Shown: positions 1-7,722 of the stretch, in pieces
Layout: each line of letters begins with the position of its first letter
Position numbering within the stretch: position 1 is the stretch's first letter
NCBI GenBank assembly: GCA_013288125.1
Contig: JABDCN010000018.1
Coordinates: 1 to 34,733 of the forward strand
DNA: 34,733 bases
Reading direction: 5' to 3'
Source: Gammaproteobacteria bacterium
Lineage (GTDB): Bacteria; Pseudomonadota; Gammaproteobacteria; DSM-16500
Translations under genes and position numbers: made by a program
The notes under the pieces: generated by a model
The model's database searches: none
Seen by the model: the letters and a program-made list of their open reading frames with translations, nothing else
What the model was told of the DNA's origin: nothing

Positions 1-1
1 A

Positions 2-448
2 GTGGATGAAGAAATACATGGCACAGATCATCCGACCTTGTGGATGCAGTTTGCAGAAGGTATGGGGGCGAGTCGTGATGCTGTGTTATCAGAAATGGCG
101 CTTCCAGAAACGGATGCCATGGTTAATCAATACTATGCACTAGCAGATGATTGGAAAGATGGCTTATGTGCATTATATGCCTATGAGTCACAAGTCCCTG
201 CAGTTTCAGCTTCAAAAATTGAAGGACTAAAACAGTTTTACAATATTCATGATGATAAAACCTTAGCATTTTTTACCGCTCATCAAGTTTATGATGTTGA
301 ACATGCTGCGCAAGTTGCTGCTTTAATTGAACGTTATGTTGAACCAGAACGCGCAGAAAAGGCAACGAGTCAAGCAGCGCAAGCTCTATGGGGATTTTTG
401 GATGGCATGTGCCGAGTTCATGATATTCATTGTTCAGAGGTTTGTTAA
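2..448 (+). CDS. CADD-family heme-oxygenase-like iron protein, C-terminal part (5' end outside window)
   Basis: This is the last 148 residues of a TenA/PqqC-fold protein of the CADD type, which Chlamydia uses to supply p-aminobenzoate for folate. Visible candidate iron ligands are E62, H94, D98 and H101, and E3/H10 probably supply the first pair. A lysine lies at 72, ten residues after E62. From memory of C. trachomatis CADD, the ligands are E81, H88, E142, H174, D178 and H181 and the special lysine is K152, so the spacings 142-152-174-178-181 match exactly. The counterpart of its sacrificial Tyr27 would lie upstream of the window. The reading frame enters from the left edge, so the first GTG is not a real start. 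A strong hairpin terminator follows the stop. A generic PqqC/TenA-like oxygenase is the alternative. The family call is firm; the pABA role is inferred. Confidence 0.8.
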   Translation: MDEEIHGTDHPTLWMQFAEGMGASRDAVLSEMALPETDAMVNQYYALADDWKDGLCALYAYESQVPAVSASKIEGLKQFYNIHDDKTLAFFTAHQVYDVEHAAQVAALIERYVEPERAEKATSQAAQALWGFLDGMCRVHDIHCSEVC

Positions 449-461
449 CAGGCTATTACAC

Positions 462-495
462 AACTTATCCCCAGAAACTGGGGATAAGTTTTCTT
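462..495 (+). terminator. Rho-independent terminator after the CADD-like gene
   Basis: A perfect 13-bp inverted repeat (arms 462-474 and 478-490) closes on an AAA loop and is followed by a T-rich stretch (TTCTTTG). It begins 14 bp after the CADD-like stop codon and separates that gene from the antitoxin gene. Confidence 0.8.
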
Positions 496-521
496 TGAGT
501 TATGTTTTAATTAGGTAGATT

Positions 522-737
522 ATGTATAAAGTGAATGTTACTGAATTACGTACCCATTTACATAAGTATCTTGAAATGGCTCAACAAGGTGTTGTAGTCT
601 TGATTACATGTCATGGTAAAGTTGTTGCGCGTATTGTCCCGCCTAGAGATAGAAAAAAAGCAGCATTAAGTTTGTTAAAGAAATTGCGAAAGCATTGCAA
701 GATGACAGATATTCTCTCCCCAATCGAAGATAAATAA
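522..737 (+). CDS. Phd/YefM-type antitoxin, apparently without its own toxin
   Basis: A 71-residue protein whose N-terminus (MYKVNVTELRTHLHKYLE) has the Phd/YefM DNA-binding antitoxin pattern. A beta strand with VLITCHGKVVARIVP follows, and the C-terminus ends in DILSPIEDK, close to the DxLSPI tail of antitoxins that pair with PIN toxins. Such proteins bind their promoter through the N-terminal domain and neutralise a toxin through the tail. No toxin frame follows directly: the next gene is a separate ribbon-helix-helix antitoxin with its own promoter. It is therefore either a solitary antitoxin left after toxin loss or one that acts on a toxin encoded elsewhere. The AGGTAG just upstream is an acceptable ribosome-binding site. 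Confidence 0.8.
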   Translation: MYKVNVTELRTHLHKYLEMAQQGVVVLITCHGKVVARIVPPRDRKKAALSLLKKLRKHCKMTDILSPIEDK

Positions 738-771
738 GAAAAGTCATCATTGAAAGATTGATGTCTTTAAC

Positions 772-822
772 TTGACTATTGTATTATATACACCTTATTA
801 TACACATAAGGAGGTGTATATA
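772..822 (+). promoter_or_regulatory. vapBC promoter and autoregulatory operator
   Basis: TTGACT (772-777) and TATTAT (796-801), 18 bp apart, form a good sigma70 promoter. An exact 11-bp inverted repeat (TATATACACCT at 785-795, its complement at 812-822) brackets the -10 box and overlaps the ribosome-binding site AAGGAGG and the vapB start codon. This is where a VapB/VapBC complex would be expected to bind and shut off its own transcription. The symmetry is directly visible; binding is inferred. Confidence 0.7.
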
Positions 823-1040
823 TGAGAACAAATATTGTATTAGATGAAAAGCTTGTTAAAGAAGCCTTTCGATATACGCAAGTCTCTACTAAAAAAGAAT
901 TAATTGATTTGGCTTTGCGTGAATTTGTAGAAAATCATAGGCGAAAAGACATTCGTGATTTAAAAGGCAAGATCAAAATTGATGATAAGTATGATTATAA
1001 ATCTTTAAGAACACGTAAGGGTGATGATGAAAGGAGTTAA
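822..1040 (+). CDS. vapB: VapB-family antitoxin (ribbon-helix-helix)
   Basis: This 72-residue protein starts with MRTNIVLDEKLVKEA, the beta strand and first helix of the VapB/DUF2191 ribbon-helix-helix fold. It continues with STKKELIDLALREFVEN (helix 2) and a charged C-terminal tail that would wrap the toxin. It is preceded by a strong AAGGAGG site and the palindromic operator. Its stop lies two bases before the vapC GTG start, so the pair is translated together. It should neutralise VapC and, with it, repress the operon. Confidence 0.92.
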   Translation: MRTNIVLDEKLVKEAFRYTQVSTKKELIDLALREFVENHRRKDIRDLKGKIKIDDKYDYKSLRTRKGDDERS

Positions 1041-1042
1041 GC

Positions 1043-1441
1043 GTGTATTTAATTGATACTTCGGTATGGATTGACTATTTTCGTGATGTTGAAAATGCAT
1101 CAACAAAAAAATTTATTTCTATATTAGATAGAAAATACGCATTTGGTCTTACTGGGGTTATTTATCAAGAAATTTTGCAAGGAGCAGTATCGGAGCAAGA
1201 TTTTAATCAATTAAAAGATTATTTGACAACACAACGTTTTTTTCATCCACGAGATGAAATTGATACATATGAATGTGCTGCAAAATTATTTTATCTCTGT
1301 AGACGTAAAGGGATTACAATTCGAAGTACAATAGATTGCTTGATTGCACAAATTGCGATAGAACATAACCTTATTATTTTACATAATGATCACGATTATA
1401 ATCGTATTCAATCTGTTGTGCCTGAGTTATTATGTGAGTAA
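1043..1441 (+). CDS. vapC: VapC-family PIN-domain ribonuclease toxin
   Basis: A 132-residue PIN-domain protein. The acidic residues expected for Mg2+-dependent RNA cleavage are present: D5 in LIDTSVWID, E43 in YQEILQG, D98 in STIDCLIAQIA and D116/D118 in HNDHDYN. The toxin is therefore predicted to be catalytically intact. VapC toxins typically cut tRNA or rRNA when the antitoxin is degraded; the target here cannot be read from sequence. GTG is used as start, with AAGGAG six bases upstream inside the end of vapB. Codon use and AT richness resemble the rest of the window. Confidence 0.93.
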   Translation: MYLIDTSVWIDYFRDVENASTKKFISILDRKYAFGLTGVIYQEILQGAVSEQDFNQLKDYLTTQRFFHPRDEIDTYECAAKLFYLCRRKGITIRSTIDCLIAQIAIEHNLIILHNDHDYNRIQSVVPELLCE

Positions 1442-1480
1442 TTATAGTGTGAATGTCTTCGGAAAAAATGGAAGGTTTGC

Positions 1481-3007
1481 ATGACACTATTAACAGACCA
1501 CTCCAAAAAATGGCTCGCCTTTATCGGCATCGCACTACTTTCATTTGGATGCTATCTCGATTATACCGTCGTAAATATCGCGCTTCCCACCATACAACAA
1601 GATTTACAAACTGATTTACTTTCTCTTCAATGGATCATGAATATTTATTTTTTAGCTTTATGTGTTTTCGCTGCCATCATGGGACAATTAGGCGATTTAT
1701 TCGGACGCAGGCGTTGTTTTTATCTTGGTATCAGTATTTTTGGGATCGCTTCTCTCATTGCGGGTTTTGCTTTTCAAATCGAGTGGCTTATTTTCGGACG
1801 TTTATTACAGGGACTAGGCGCAGCAATTGTGTTACCCCTCGGGCCTTCACTCTTACCACAATCCTTTCCTGAAAATGAACGCGCAAAATCGATTGCATGG
1901 TTAGGATCAGTCGGTGGGATGGCATTAGCACTCGGTCCCGTGTTAGGCGGTATTATCGTGACTTACTGGGGTTGGCGATGGATTTTTTTTATTAATATTC
2001 CGATTATTATTGTAGGATATTTATTTTGTTTGAATTCAGTTAAAGAGTCTCCGATCAGTCATGAAACTGTCAAACTTGACTGGTTTGGGATGTTATTCTT
2101 GGCATTAACGATGGGTGGAATTGTTCTCAGTTTAATTCACAGTCAAACCTATGGTTGGAACAATAGGATGACTTTGATTTATCTTATTGTTGGGATCGCT
2201 TCTTTTTTTATTTTATTTAAAATTGAAAATAAACTAGAAAGTCCACTTATTGATTTTAAGGATTTTACTCAATTATTATTTTTTGGTGGGGCGATATTAT
2301 GTTTCTTATCGGGCGTATTAAGTGCCGTTGCTTTGTTTTTTGATCCTTTATATTTGCAAATCATTCGCTCTTTTTCTCCAGAAACAGCAGGATATATTTT
2401 ATTTGCTATTCCTATTGCTGTTGTCTTAGTTGCATTTCTTGTCGGTCAATTGATTTTTCTTTTTGGAATTATTAATACGATTGTGATTGGCTTGTTTCTA
2501 GGTGTCATTTCCGCTTTATTACACGCATTTTTTATAGTGGCTTCCCCTTTGTGGTATGTCGTTATTGCTTTTCTTTGTCTTGGCAGCACATGGGCGATGG
2601 GAAATACCGTTTCATTGATTGCAGGACAAACCGCAGCGGGATCACATCGTGCCAGTGTGGCAACAGGAACTATCGTTACAATGTTTAATATAGGCGGTTC
2701 AATTGGATTAGCGATTTCAGTTGTCGTATATCAATGGGCAACTTCTACATCATTACAACATATTTTTATGAAGAGGTCAGGATTGACAGATCATCATCAA
2801 TTTGATTATTTAACAAAATTAATTGCTAATCCTTCTCATTCATTAACAGAATCAATGAATTCCTCATTACGTCATTTATTTAATGAGATTTTTATGCAAG
2901 GATTTTCTAGCGTGATGTGGTTTTTGTTTATCATCACCATCATTTCTTTGGTGAGTGTATTAGTTTGGAAAATCTACGATCACTTTATCTCTAACCCATT
3001 GTGGTAA
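1481..3007 (+). CDS. MFS multidrug exporter, DHA2 (EmrB/QacA) family, 14 TM
   Basis: A 508-residue inner-membrane protein with about 14 hydrophobic segments, typical of the DHA2 drug:H+ antiporters. Hallmarks are the TM1 signature LDYTVVNIALPTIQQDL (motif D1), the loop motif GQLGDLFGRRR (motif A, near residue 70) and the glycine-rich stretch GPVLGGIIVTYWGWRWIFF (motif C, near residue 150). It should export hydrophobic compounds using the proton gradient. No membrane-fusion partner (EmrA type) or local regulator is adjacent, so it may act alone. The last 48 bp overlap the 3' end of the convergent HvfC-like gene. GGAAGG stands just upstream of the ATG. The substrate is unknown. Confidence 0.92.
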   Translation: MTLLTDHSKKWLAFIGIALLSFGCYLDYTVVNIALPTIQQDLQTDLLSLQWIMNIYFLALCVFAAIMGQLGDLFGRRRCFYLGISIFGIASLIAGFAFQIEWLIFGRLLQGLGAAIVLPLGPSLLPQSFPENERAKSIAWLGSVGGMALALGPVLGGIIVTYWGWRWIFFINIPIIIVGYLFCLNSVKESPISHETVKLDWFGMLFLALTMGGIVLSLIHSQTYGWNNRMTLIYLIVGIASFFILFKIENKLESPLIDFKDFTQLLFFGGAILCFLSGVLSAVALFFDPLYLQIIRSFSPETAGYILFAIPIAVVLVAFLVGQLIFLFGIINTIVIGLFLGVISALLHAFFIVASPLWYVVIAFLCLGSTWAMGNTVSLIAGQTAAGSHRASVATGTIVTMFNIGGSIGLAISVVVYQWATSTSLQHIFMKRSGLTDHHQFDYLTKLIANPSHSLTESMNSSLRHLFNEIFMQGFSSVMWFLFIITIISLVSVLVWKIYDHFISNPLW

Positions 3008-3706
3008 TTTCACTTCTAAATTAAATGTCGACTCAACAGCAAGTGTAATGGTTAGTGCATCGGCTAAAGTTTGATGTTCTTGTAAGGCTTGTAAAAAGGT
3101 AAATTCACCTGCCGTTAAAGTTTCAAAAATAATATGATCTTGTTGCCGCATTAATAATAAATATGTTTCAGTTTGTAAATGAGGTGATTCTAAATCAAGA
3201 TGATCTAATTTGCCTTTGCAAATTTCAATGATCTCGATAATAGGATAATGAAACATTGCAATTTGACAAGCGGGATGTAAGGTAAAAAATAATTGATCAA
3301 ATGTTTCAGCAGTCACTGCATGTAAAGTTTGTATATTTAGTGGTGGATGTTCAGCTGCAAAATATAATTGATGACAAATCCATTCATACGTTGCTACTTC
3401 TGGTAAATAAGCTAAATGATTCGTTGGTGCAAAATCGATTAAAAAATCACTGAAATACTCACCATAATCAGATAAATTCCCACTGCGTGAAGGATAACGT
3501 TCGATATAAATTTTAGCGGCTGAATGAAAACATTCTTCGCCGAGTAAAGAAGCAATTAAAGGATAATAATCTCGCAAAGCACGCCTGAGTGCGGTCATCA
3601 TATTATTTTTATATATTTCAATATGACATGCAGGAATAATAAGATCGCTCTGTTGATCTGAATATAATAATTCAGCAAAGTCAGCTTGCAGATTTTGCAG
3701 TTGCAT
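2960..3706 (-). CDS. HvfC/BufC-type partner of MNIO enzymes (DUF2063)
   Basis: A 248-residue protein with the DUF2063 N-terminal domain (about residues 1-90). Typical features are the helical start LQADFAELLY, IYKNNMMTALRRALRDYYP, the LLGEECFHSAAKIYIERYPS segment and SGNLSDYGEYFSDFL. The family serves as recognition or chaperone partner of DUF692/MNIO oxidases that modify cysteines in ribosomally made peptides (bufferins, HvfA). The start codon lies inside the upstream MNIO gene (26-bp overlap), with GAGAG as ribosome-binding site, so the two are translationally coupled. The 3' end overlaps the convergent exporter gene by 48 bp. Family confidence is high; the substrate is unknown. Confidence 0.88.
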   Translation of the reverse strand: MQLQNLQADFAELLYSDQQSDLIIPACHIEIYKNNMMTALRRALRDYYPLIASLLGEECFHSAAKIYIERYPSRSGNLSDYGEYFSDFLIDFAPTNHLAYLPEVATYEWICHQLYFAAEHPPLNIQTLHAVTAETFDQLFFTLHPACQIAMFHYPIIEIIEICKGKLDHLDLESPHLQTETYLLLMRQQDHIIFETLTAGEFTFLQALQEHQTLADALTITLAVESTFNLEVKLPQWVRDKVIVDFPN

Positions 3707-4532
3707 AGGTTTCTCTCATGATTTGTTCTGCGCGGTAGGCTTCTAAACATAATGTTTCGAGAGAGGGTAAATCAGTGTCCCACTCTATAATTGTTGGTTT
3801 ACTGCGATATTTTGTAATCGCAGCCCGATATAAATCAAATACAGCGGGAACAATAGGTTTGTTATGTGTATCAATTAAAATTTCTTTTTCATTGATAACA
3901 CAAGAACTAAATCCAGCTAAATGTATTTCTTGAATAAAATGCCCAGGAATTGCATTTAAATAATCATAAGGATTTTCATCGAAATTGGTTGCAGTAACAT
4001 AAATATTATTGATGTCTAACAAAATGCCGCAACCGGATTGCTCTGCTGTTTCTCGTAAAAAATCTTGTTCAGATAAGGTGGAATCTGGATATCTGACATA
4101 ACTCGAAATATTTTCAATGAGAAGTTGCCGGCCAAGATAATCTTGCACTTGTTTGATGCGATTGACGAGATGACTTAGTGATTCTTCTGTGTAAGGTAAG
4201 GGTAGTAAATCATGAAAATATTGTCCATCAATAGAAGACCAAGATAAATGATCAGACACAAGACAGGGTTGAATACGATTTTGTAAATCACGTAATTTTT
4301 TTAAATGCTGCCAATTTAATTCATCAGCAGAGCCGAGTGACAAACCAACACTATGTAAGCTAATGGGGTAATCTTGGCGTAACGTTTCTAAAAGTGTTAA
4401 TGGTCTTCCTCCATCAACAAAATAATTTTCACTATGGATTTCTATCCAGGCAACACGCGGGCGCTTTTGCAAAAAGTCATTATAATGCGGCGCTCTTAAA
4501 CCAATGCCTGTTAACTGCAAAGTAGAGTTCAT
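3681..4532 (-). CDS. MNIO-family (DUF692, HvfB/BufB-like) iron oxidase
   Basis: A 283-residue TIM-barrel DUF692 protein. The family's metal-ligand pattern looks complete: EIHSEN (E31, H33, E35, N36), SLHSVG (H60), SDHLSW (D94, H95), LIENIS (E140, N141), LDINNIYV (D173, N175), EIHLAG (H204), DTHNKP (D221, H223) and EWDTD (E250, D252). MNIO enzymes use two or three irons and O2 to convert cysteine side chains in a precursor peptide to thiooxazole or oxazolone groups. The ribosome-binding site AAGGAA overlaps the acyl-CoA dehydrogenase stop seven bases upstream, and the HvfC gene overlaps its end. Unusually, no short Cys-containing precursor with signal peptide is in this operon. Confidence 0.9.
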   Translation of the reverse strand: MNSTLQLTGIGLRAPHYNDFLQKRPRVAWIEIHSENYFVDGGRPLTLLETLRQDYPISLHSVGLSLGSADELNWQHLKKLRDLQNRIQPCLVSDHLSWSSIDGQYFHDLLPLPYTEESLSHLVNRIKQVQDYLGRQLLIENISSYVRYPDSTLSEQDFLRETAEQSGCGILLDINNIYVTATNFDENPYDYLNAIPGHFIQEIHLAGFSSCVINEKEILIDTHNKPIVPAVFDLYRAAITKYRSKPTIIEWDTDLPSLETLCLEAYRAEQIMRETYATAKSAS

Positions 4533-4539
4533 AATTTCC

Positions 4540-5694
4540 TTACTTCATATCAAAATGTTCATGCAGTATTTGTCTTGAAACAATAAGACGCATGATTTCA
4601 TTCGTGCCTTCTAAAATTTGATGTACACGTAAATCGCGTACATATTTTTCTATGCCATATTCACGAATATACCCATAACCACCATGTAATTGTAATGCCT
4701 GATTACAGACATTAAAACATAAATCTGTCGCAAATCGTTTTGCCATAGCGCAATGTAAAATGGTTTGAGGATCTTGTTGATCAAGGGAAGTTGCAGCGCG
4801 ATAGACCATTAATCGAGATGCTTCTAGATCGGTCATCATATCAGCAAGACGAAATTGTAAGGCTTCAAATTCGGCGAGTTTATGCTTAAATTGGCTGCGT
4901 TCTAGCATATATTTCCGTGTTAAAAGAAGACATTGTTTCGCGCCACCGACAGAGCAAGCAGCGATATTAATACGTCCGCCATTTAAAGCTGATAAAGCAA
5001 TTTTAAATCCTTGTCCTTCACTGCCAATTAGATGATTCACAGGAACACGACAATTTTCAAAAAAAACCATTGTCGTTGGTAAATTACGCCAACCCATTTT
5101 ATCTTCTTTTTTGCCGAAGCTAATTCCGGGTGTATTTTTTTCAACAAGAATACAACTGATTCCCTGTGGTCCTTCTTCACCTGTTCTTACCATGCAGGCG
5201 TATAAATCACTTGTGCCGCCACCGCAAATAAAAGCTTTAGAGCCATTTAATACATAATGATCACCATCGCGTATCGCTGTTGTTTTGAGAGAAGCCGCAT
5301 CTGAACCGGCACTCGGTTCAGTTAAACAATAACTACTTAAATATTCCATGCTGGCTAATTTAGGTAACCAATGTTGACGAATGAGGTCATTACCATAAGT
5401 ATCTATCAACCAACACACCATATTATGAATAGAAAGATAAGCCGCTGTTGTAGGACAAGCTGCGGCTAATTCTTCAAAGATAATGACAGCATCTTGTCGA
5501 GAGAGTTCTGAACCGCCAACATCACTTTTGACATAAATCGCTGCCAAACCTAAGGCGGCTGCTTTACGTAAGGTATCAATAGGAAAAGTGTGTTGTTCGT
5601 CCCATTGATTGGCAAAAGGGGCGATTTCTTTTTCAGCGAATTGACGGGCCATTTCTCGAATGGCTAGTTGATCTGGGGATAGATTGAAGTCCAT
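4540..5694 (-). CDS. Acyl-CoA dehydrogenase, isobutyryl-CoA dehydrogenase-like
   Basis: A flavin-dependent acyl-CoA dehydrogenase of normal length (384 residues from the chosen start). It has the FAD-binding signature YCLTEPSAGSDAASLKT, the central WRNLPTTMVFFENCRVP strand, and the C-terminal LHGGYGYIREYGIEKYVRD and HQILEGTNEIM. The glutamate in LEGTNE is the expected catalytic base. LRVHQILEGTNE and the overall pattern are closest to ACAD8-type isobutyryl-CoA dehydrogenases of valine breakdown, but other short or branched substrates are possible. The ATG at 5694 is preferred because GGAG lies five bases before it; a GTG two codons upstream overlaps that site. No other valine-catabolism gene is in the window, and the gene leads the MNIO/HvfC operon. 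Confidence 0.9.
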   Translation of the reverse strand: MDFNLSPDQLAIREMARQFAEKEIAPFANQWDEQHTFPIDTLRKAAALGLAAIYVKSDVGGSELSRQDAVIIFEELAAACPTTAAYLSIHNMVCWLIDTYGNDLIRQHWLPKLASMEYLSSYCLTEPSAGSDAASLKTTAIRDGDHYVLNGSKAFICGGGTSDLYACMVRTGEEGPQGISCILVEKNTPGISFGKKEDKMGWRNLPTTMVFFENCRVPVNHLIGSEGQGFKIALSALNGGRINIAACSVGGAKQCLLLTRKYMLERSQFKHKLAEFEALQFRLADMMTDLEASRLMVYRAATSLDQQDPQTILHCAMAKRFATDLCFNVCNQALQLHGGYGYIREYGIEKYVRDLRVHQILEGTNEIMRLIVSRQILHEHFDMK

Positions 5695-5818
5695 AGTCAC
5701 TCCGGGTTAACAGGCTTAAATTAAATTTCCTTCATTTTCCAATACTTAATGCAATTTTACTAGGGGAGGGGCATCTCAATGGTAAAATAAAAGAATAAAA
5801 CCGATAAGGAGCTGCGCA

Positions 5819-6343
5819 ATGCACAAGCGTATACGTGTGATGCCTTATTTGATGTCGGTTAAATTTAATTTGTTATTGTTATTTTCAACAGGGATTATCT
5901 TGTTAACCTTGATGTCACCTGTCTACGCAGAATATTATTTTGTAACACCAACACCACCCCGTGTAATTAATTTAAATGGTTATCCTTGTCATCATAGATA
6001 TTACAGACATTATAAACACGTCGTTAAAAAGAAAGTGCGACATTATCACCATCCTTGTGCTTATGCTGAACGTTATCATCGTGTACATCGTGTAAGACCG
6101 GTTGTTGTTTATTATGCAGCACCAGCGCCTTGCTGTGGTTGCCAAGAAGTATTTGTGCAAGGAAGATGGGATTGTTATAGCGGTGGCTGCGGTGGTAGTT
6201 ATGTCACCTATGATGGTTATGTGTATGAAACCTATGCGCAAGGTTCGCCTATCTATGTGAGAGATGAAATCACTTACAATCCTGATTTAACAACAGGTGA
6301 TGATGATACGTGGGTGAATCCTGACATGGATATTGATGAGTGA
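5819..6343 (+). CDS. Secreted Cys/His/Tyr-rich protein of unknown function
   Basis: A 174-residue protein I do not recognise. It has a long N-terminal signal peptide (hydrophobic core about residues 17-35), probably cleaved after PVYA, and AAGGAG stands seven bases before the ATG. The mature part is very rich in His, Tyr and Arg (RYYRHYKHVVKKKVRHYHHP). It holds seven cysteines: one in GYPCHH, one in HHPCAY, three in APCCGCQE and two in DCYSGGCGG. The acidic tail is GDDDTWVNPDMDIDE. This composition fits a periplasmic or surface metal-binding or disulfide-bonded protein. It is transcribed away from the acyl-CoA dehydrogenase/MNIO operon and is the closest secreted Cys-rich protein to it, but any link to that enzyme is speculation. 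Confidence 0.75.
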   Translation: MHKRIRVMPYLMSVKFNLLLLFSTGIILLTLMSPVYAEYYFVTPTPPRVINLNGYPCHHRYYRHYKHVVKKKVRHYHHPCAYAERYHRVHRVRPVVVYYAAPAPCCGCQEVFVQGRWDCYSGGCGGSYVTYDGYVYETYAQGSPIYVRDEITYNPDLTTGDDDTWVNPDMDIDE

Positions 6344-6456
6344 ATTAGTGTGCAGGCTTCGTTCTTGCCCGCAGACAGACGGTTGTGGTGTCATGAGTGC
6401 AGTGTGAACGGTTACGTGATTTAATTTATCTTGGTTGTCACTTCTGACTTGAGTTG

Positions 6457-7713
6457 TCACGGCGTGACGGATTGTAGTACGCGCTCCAATGCAAATAAGT
6501 CTGTGATCGTCTCGCGTTTGCGAATCAAATGTGCTTCATCACCATGCACTAAAATTTCAGCGGCACGACAGCGTGAATTATAATTCGAACTCATCGAAAA
6601 TCCATAGGCGCCTGCTGAATCAACAGCAAGTAAATCACCAACCTGTAAAACAAGCTCACGATTTTTTCCTATCACATCAGCCGATTCGCAAATGGGTCCT
6701 GCAATTTCATAATGTTTTTTATCACCACGATGTAATTCGACTGGTAAAATATTTTGCCAAGCATCATACAGCGCAGGTCGAATAATATCATTCATGCCCG
6801 CATCAACAATGGCAAAATTTTTATGTTGTGTATGCTTTAAATATTCGACTCGAGTTAATAATACACCAGCATTGCCGACAATCGCTCGGCCGGGTTCGAG
6901 AATAATTTCGATAGGATAACCGCTGATTTTTTCTTTTAATGCATCAGCATATTCGGTGATAGCAGGTGGTTTTTCATTGTGATACGTAATACCAAGACCA
7001 CCACCAATATCAATATGTTTTAACTTAATATTCAAATGCGACAATTGTTGGTAAATATTTAACAAGCAATCAATTGTTTTTAAAAAGGGCCCCATGTCAG
7101 TAATTTGTGAGCCAATATGCGCTGCAATACCAATTAATTTAATAGAAGAAAGTGTTGTTACTTTATGGGCAAGCGGAACAACTTCATCAATATCAATTCC
7201 AAATTTATTGTCTTTCGTGCCTGTTGAAATATGGGAATGTGTTTGTGCATTAATGTTAGGATTGATACGAAAAGCGATTTGCACGGTTTTATTTAATTGT
7301 TTAGCGATGTCATTGATGCGATCCAATTCTCCCTCAGATTCAATATTAAAACAATAAATCCCTGCTTGAATGGCACGTTCAATTTCAGTTTGTTTTTTTC
7401 CTACACCAGAAAAAATAATTTTATTTGGATTGCCGCCCGCTTTGATGACACGTTCTAATTCACCCACTGAGACAATATCAAATCCTGCATTTAATGTTGC
7501 GAGTAAATGAAGAATAGCAATATTACTATTTGCTTTTACGGCATAACAAATTCGATGTGGAATGCTTGCAAAGGCATGATTAAAAGTATGCCAATTATTT
7601 TCTAGTGCAGCATAAGAATAGATATAAGAAGGTGTATCATATTCAGTCGCAATTGTTTTTAAGCTGACATTTTCAATATATAAATTGTTATTTTCATAAT
7701 GTAATAAAGGCAT
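6457..7713 (-). CDS. lysA: Diaminopimelate decarboxylase
   Basis: A 418-residue fold-III PLP enzyme that decarboxylates meso-diaminopimelate to L-lysine, the last step of lysine synthesis. The PLP lysine is K60 in CYAVKANSN. The specificity helix region HIGSQITD, the glycine loop IDIGGGLG and EPGRAIVGNAG (phosphate binding) are all present. So are the cross-subunit cysteine in GPICESAD and the C-terminal SAGAYGFSMSSNYNSR. It is the last gene of the minus-strand operon with the phosphopantetheinyl transferase and a small helical protein. Its AGGAT site overlaps the stop of the preceding gene nine bases away. It appears intact, so the organism can make its own lysine at this step. Confidence 0.97.
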   Translation of the reverse strand: MPLLHYENNNLYIENVSLKTIATEYDTPSYIYSYAALENNWHTFNHAFASIPHRICYAVKANSNIAILHLLATLNAGFDIVSVGELERVIKAGGNPNKIIFSGVGKKQTEIERAIQAGIYCFNIESEGELDRINDIAKQLNKTVQIAFRINPNINAQTHSHISTGTKDNKFGIDIDEVVPLAHKVTTLSSIKLIGIAAHIGSQITDMGPFLKTIDCLLNIYQQLSHLNIKLKHIDIGGGLGITYHNEKPPAITEYADALKEKISGYPIEIILEPGRAIVGNAGVLLTRVEYLKHTQHKNFAIVDAGMNDIIRPALYDAWQNILPVELHRGDKKHYEIAGPICESADVIGKNRELVLQVGDLLAVDSAGAYGFSMSSNYNSRCRAAEILVHGDEAHLIRKRETITDLFALERVLQSVTP

Positions 7714-7722
7714 GATGATATC

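Noticed and set aside
6344-6456. Possible small gene or regulatory RNA between the secreted protein and lysA
   Set aside because: No ribosome-binding site with a plausible frame and no clear stem structure or T-run was seen in these 113 bp.
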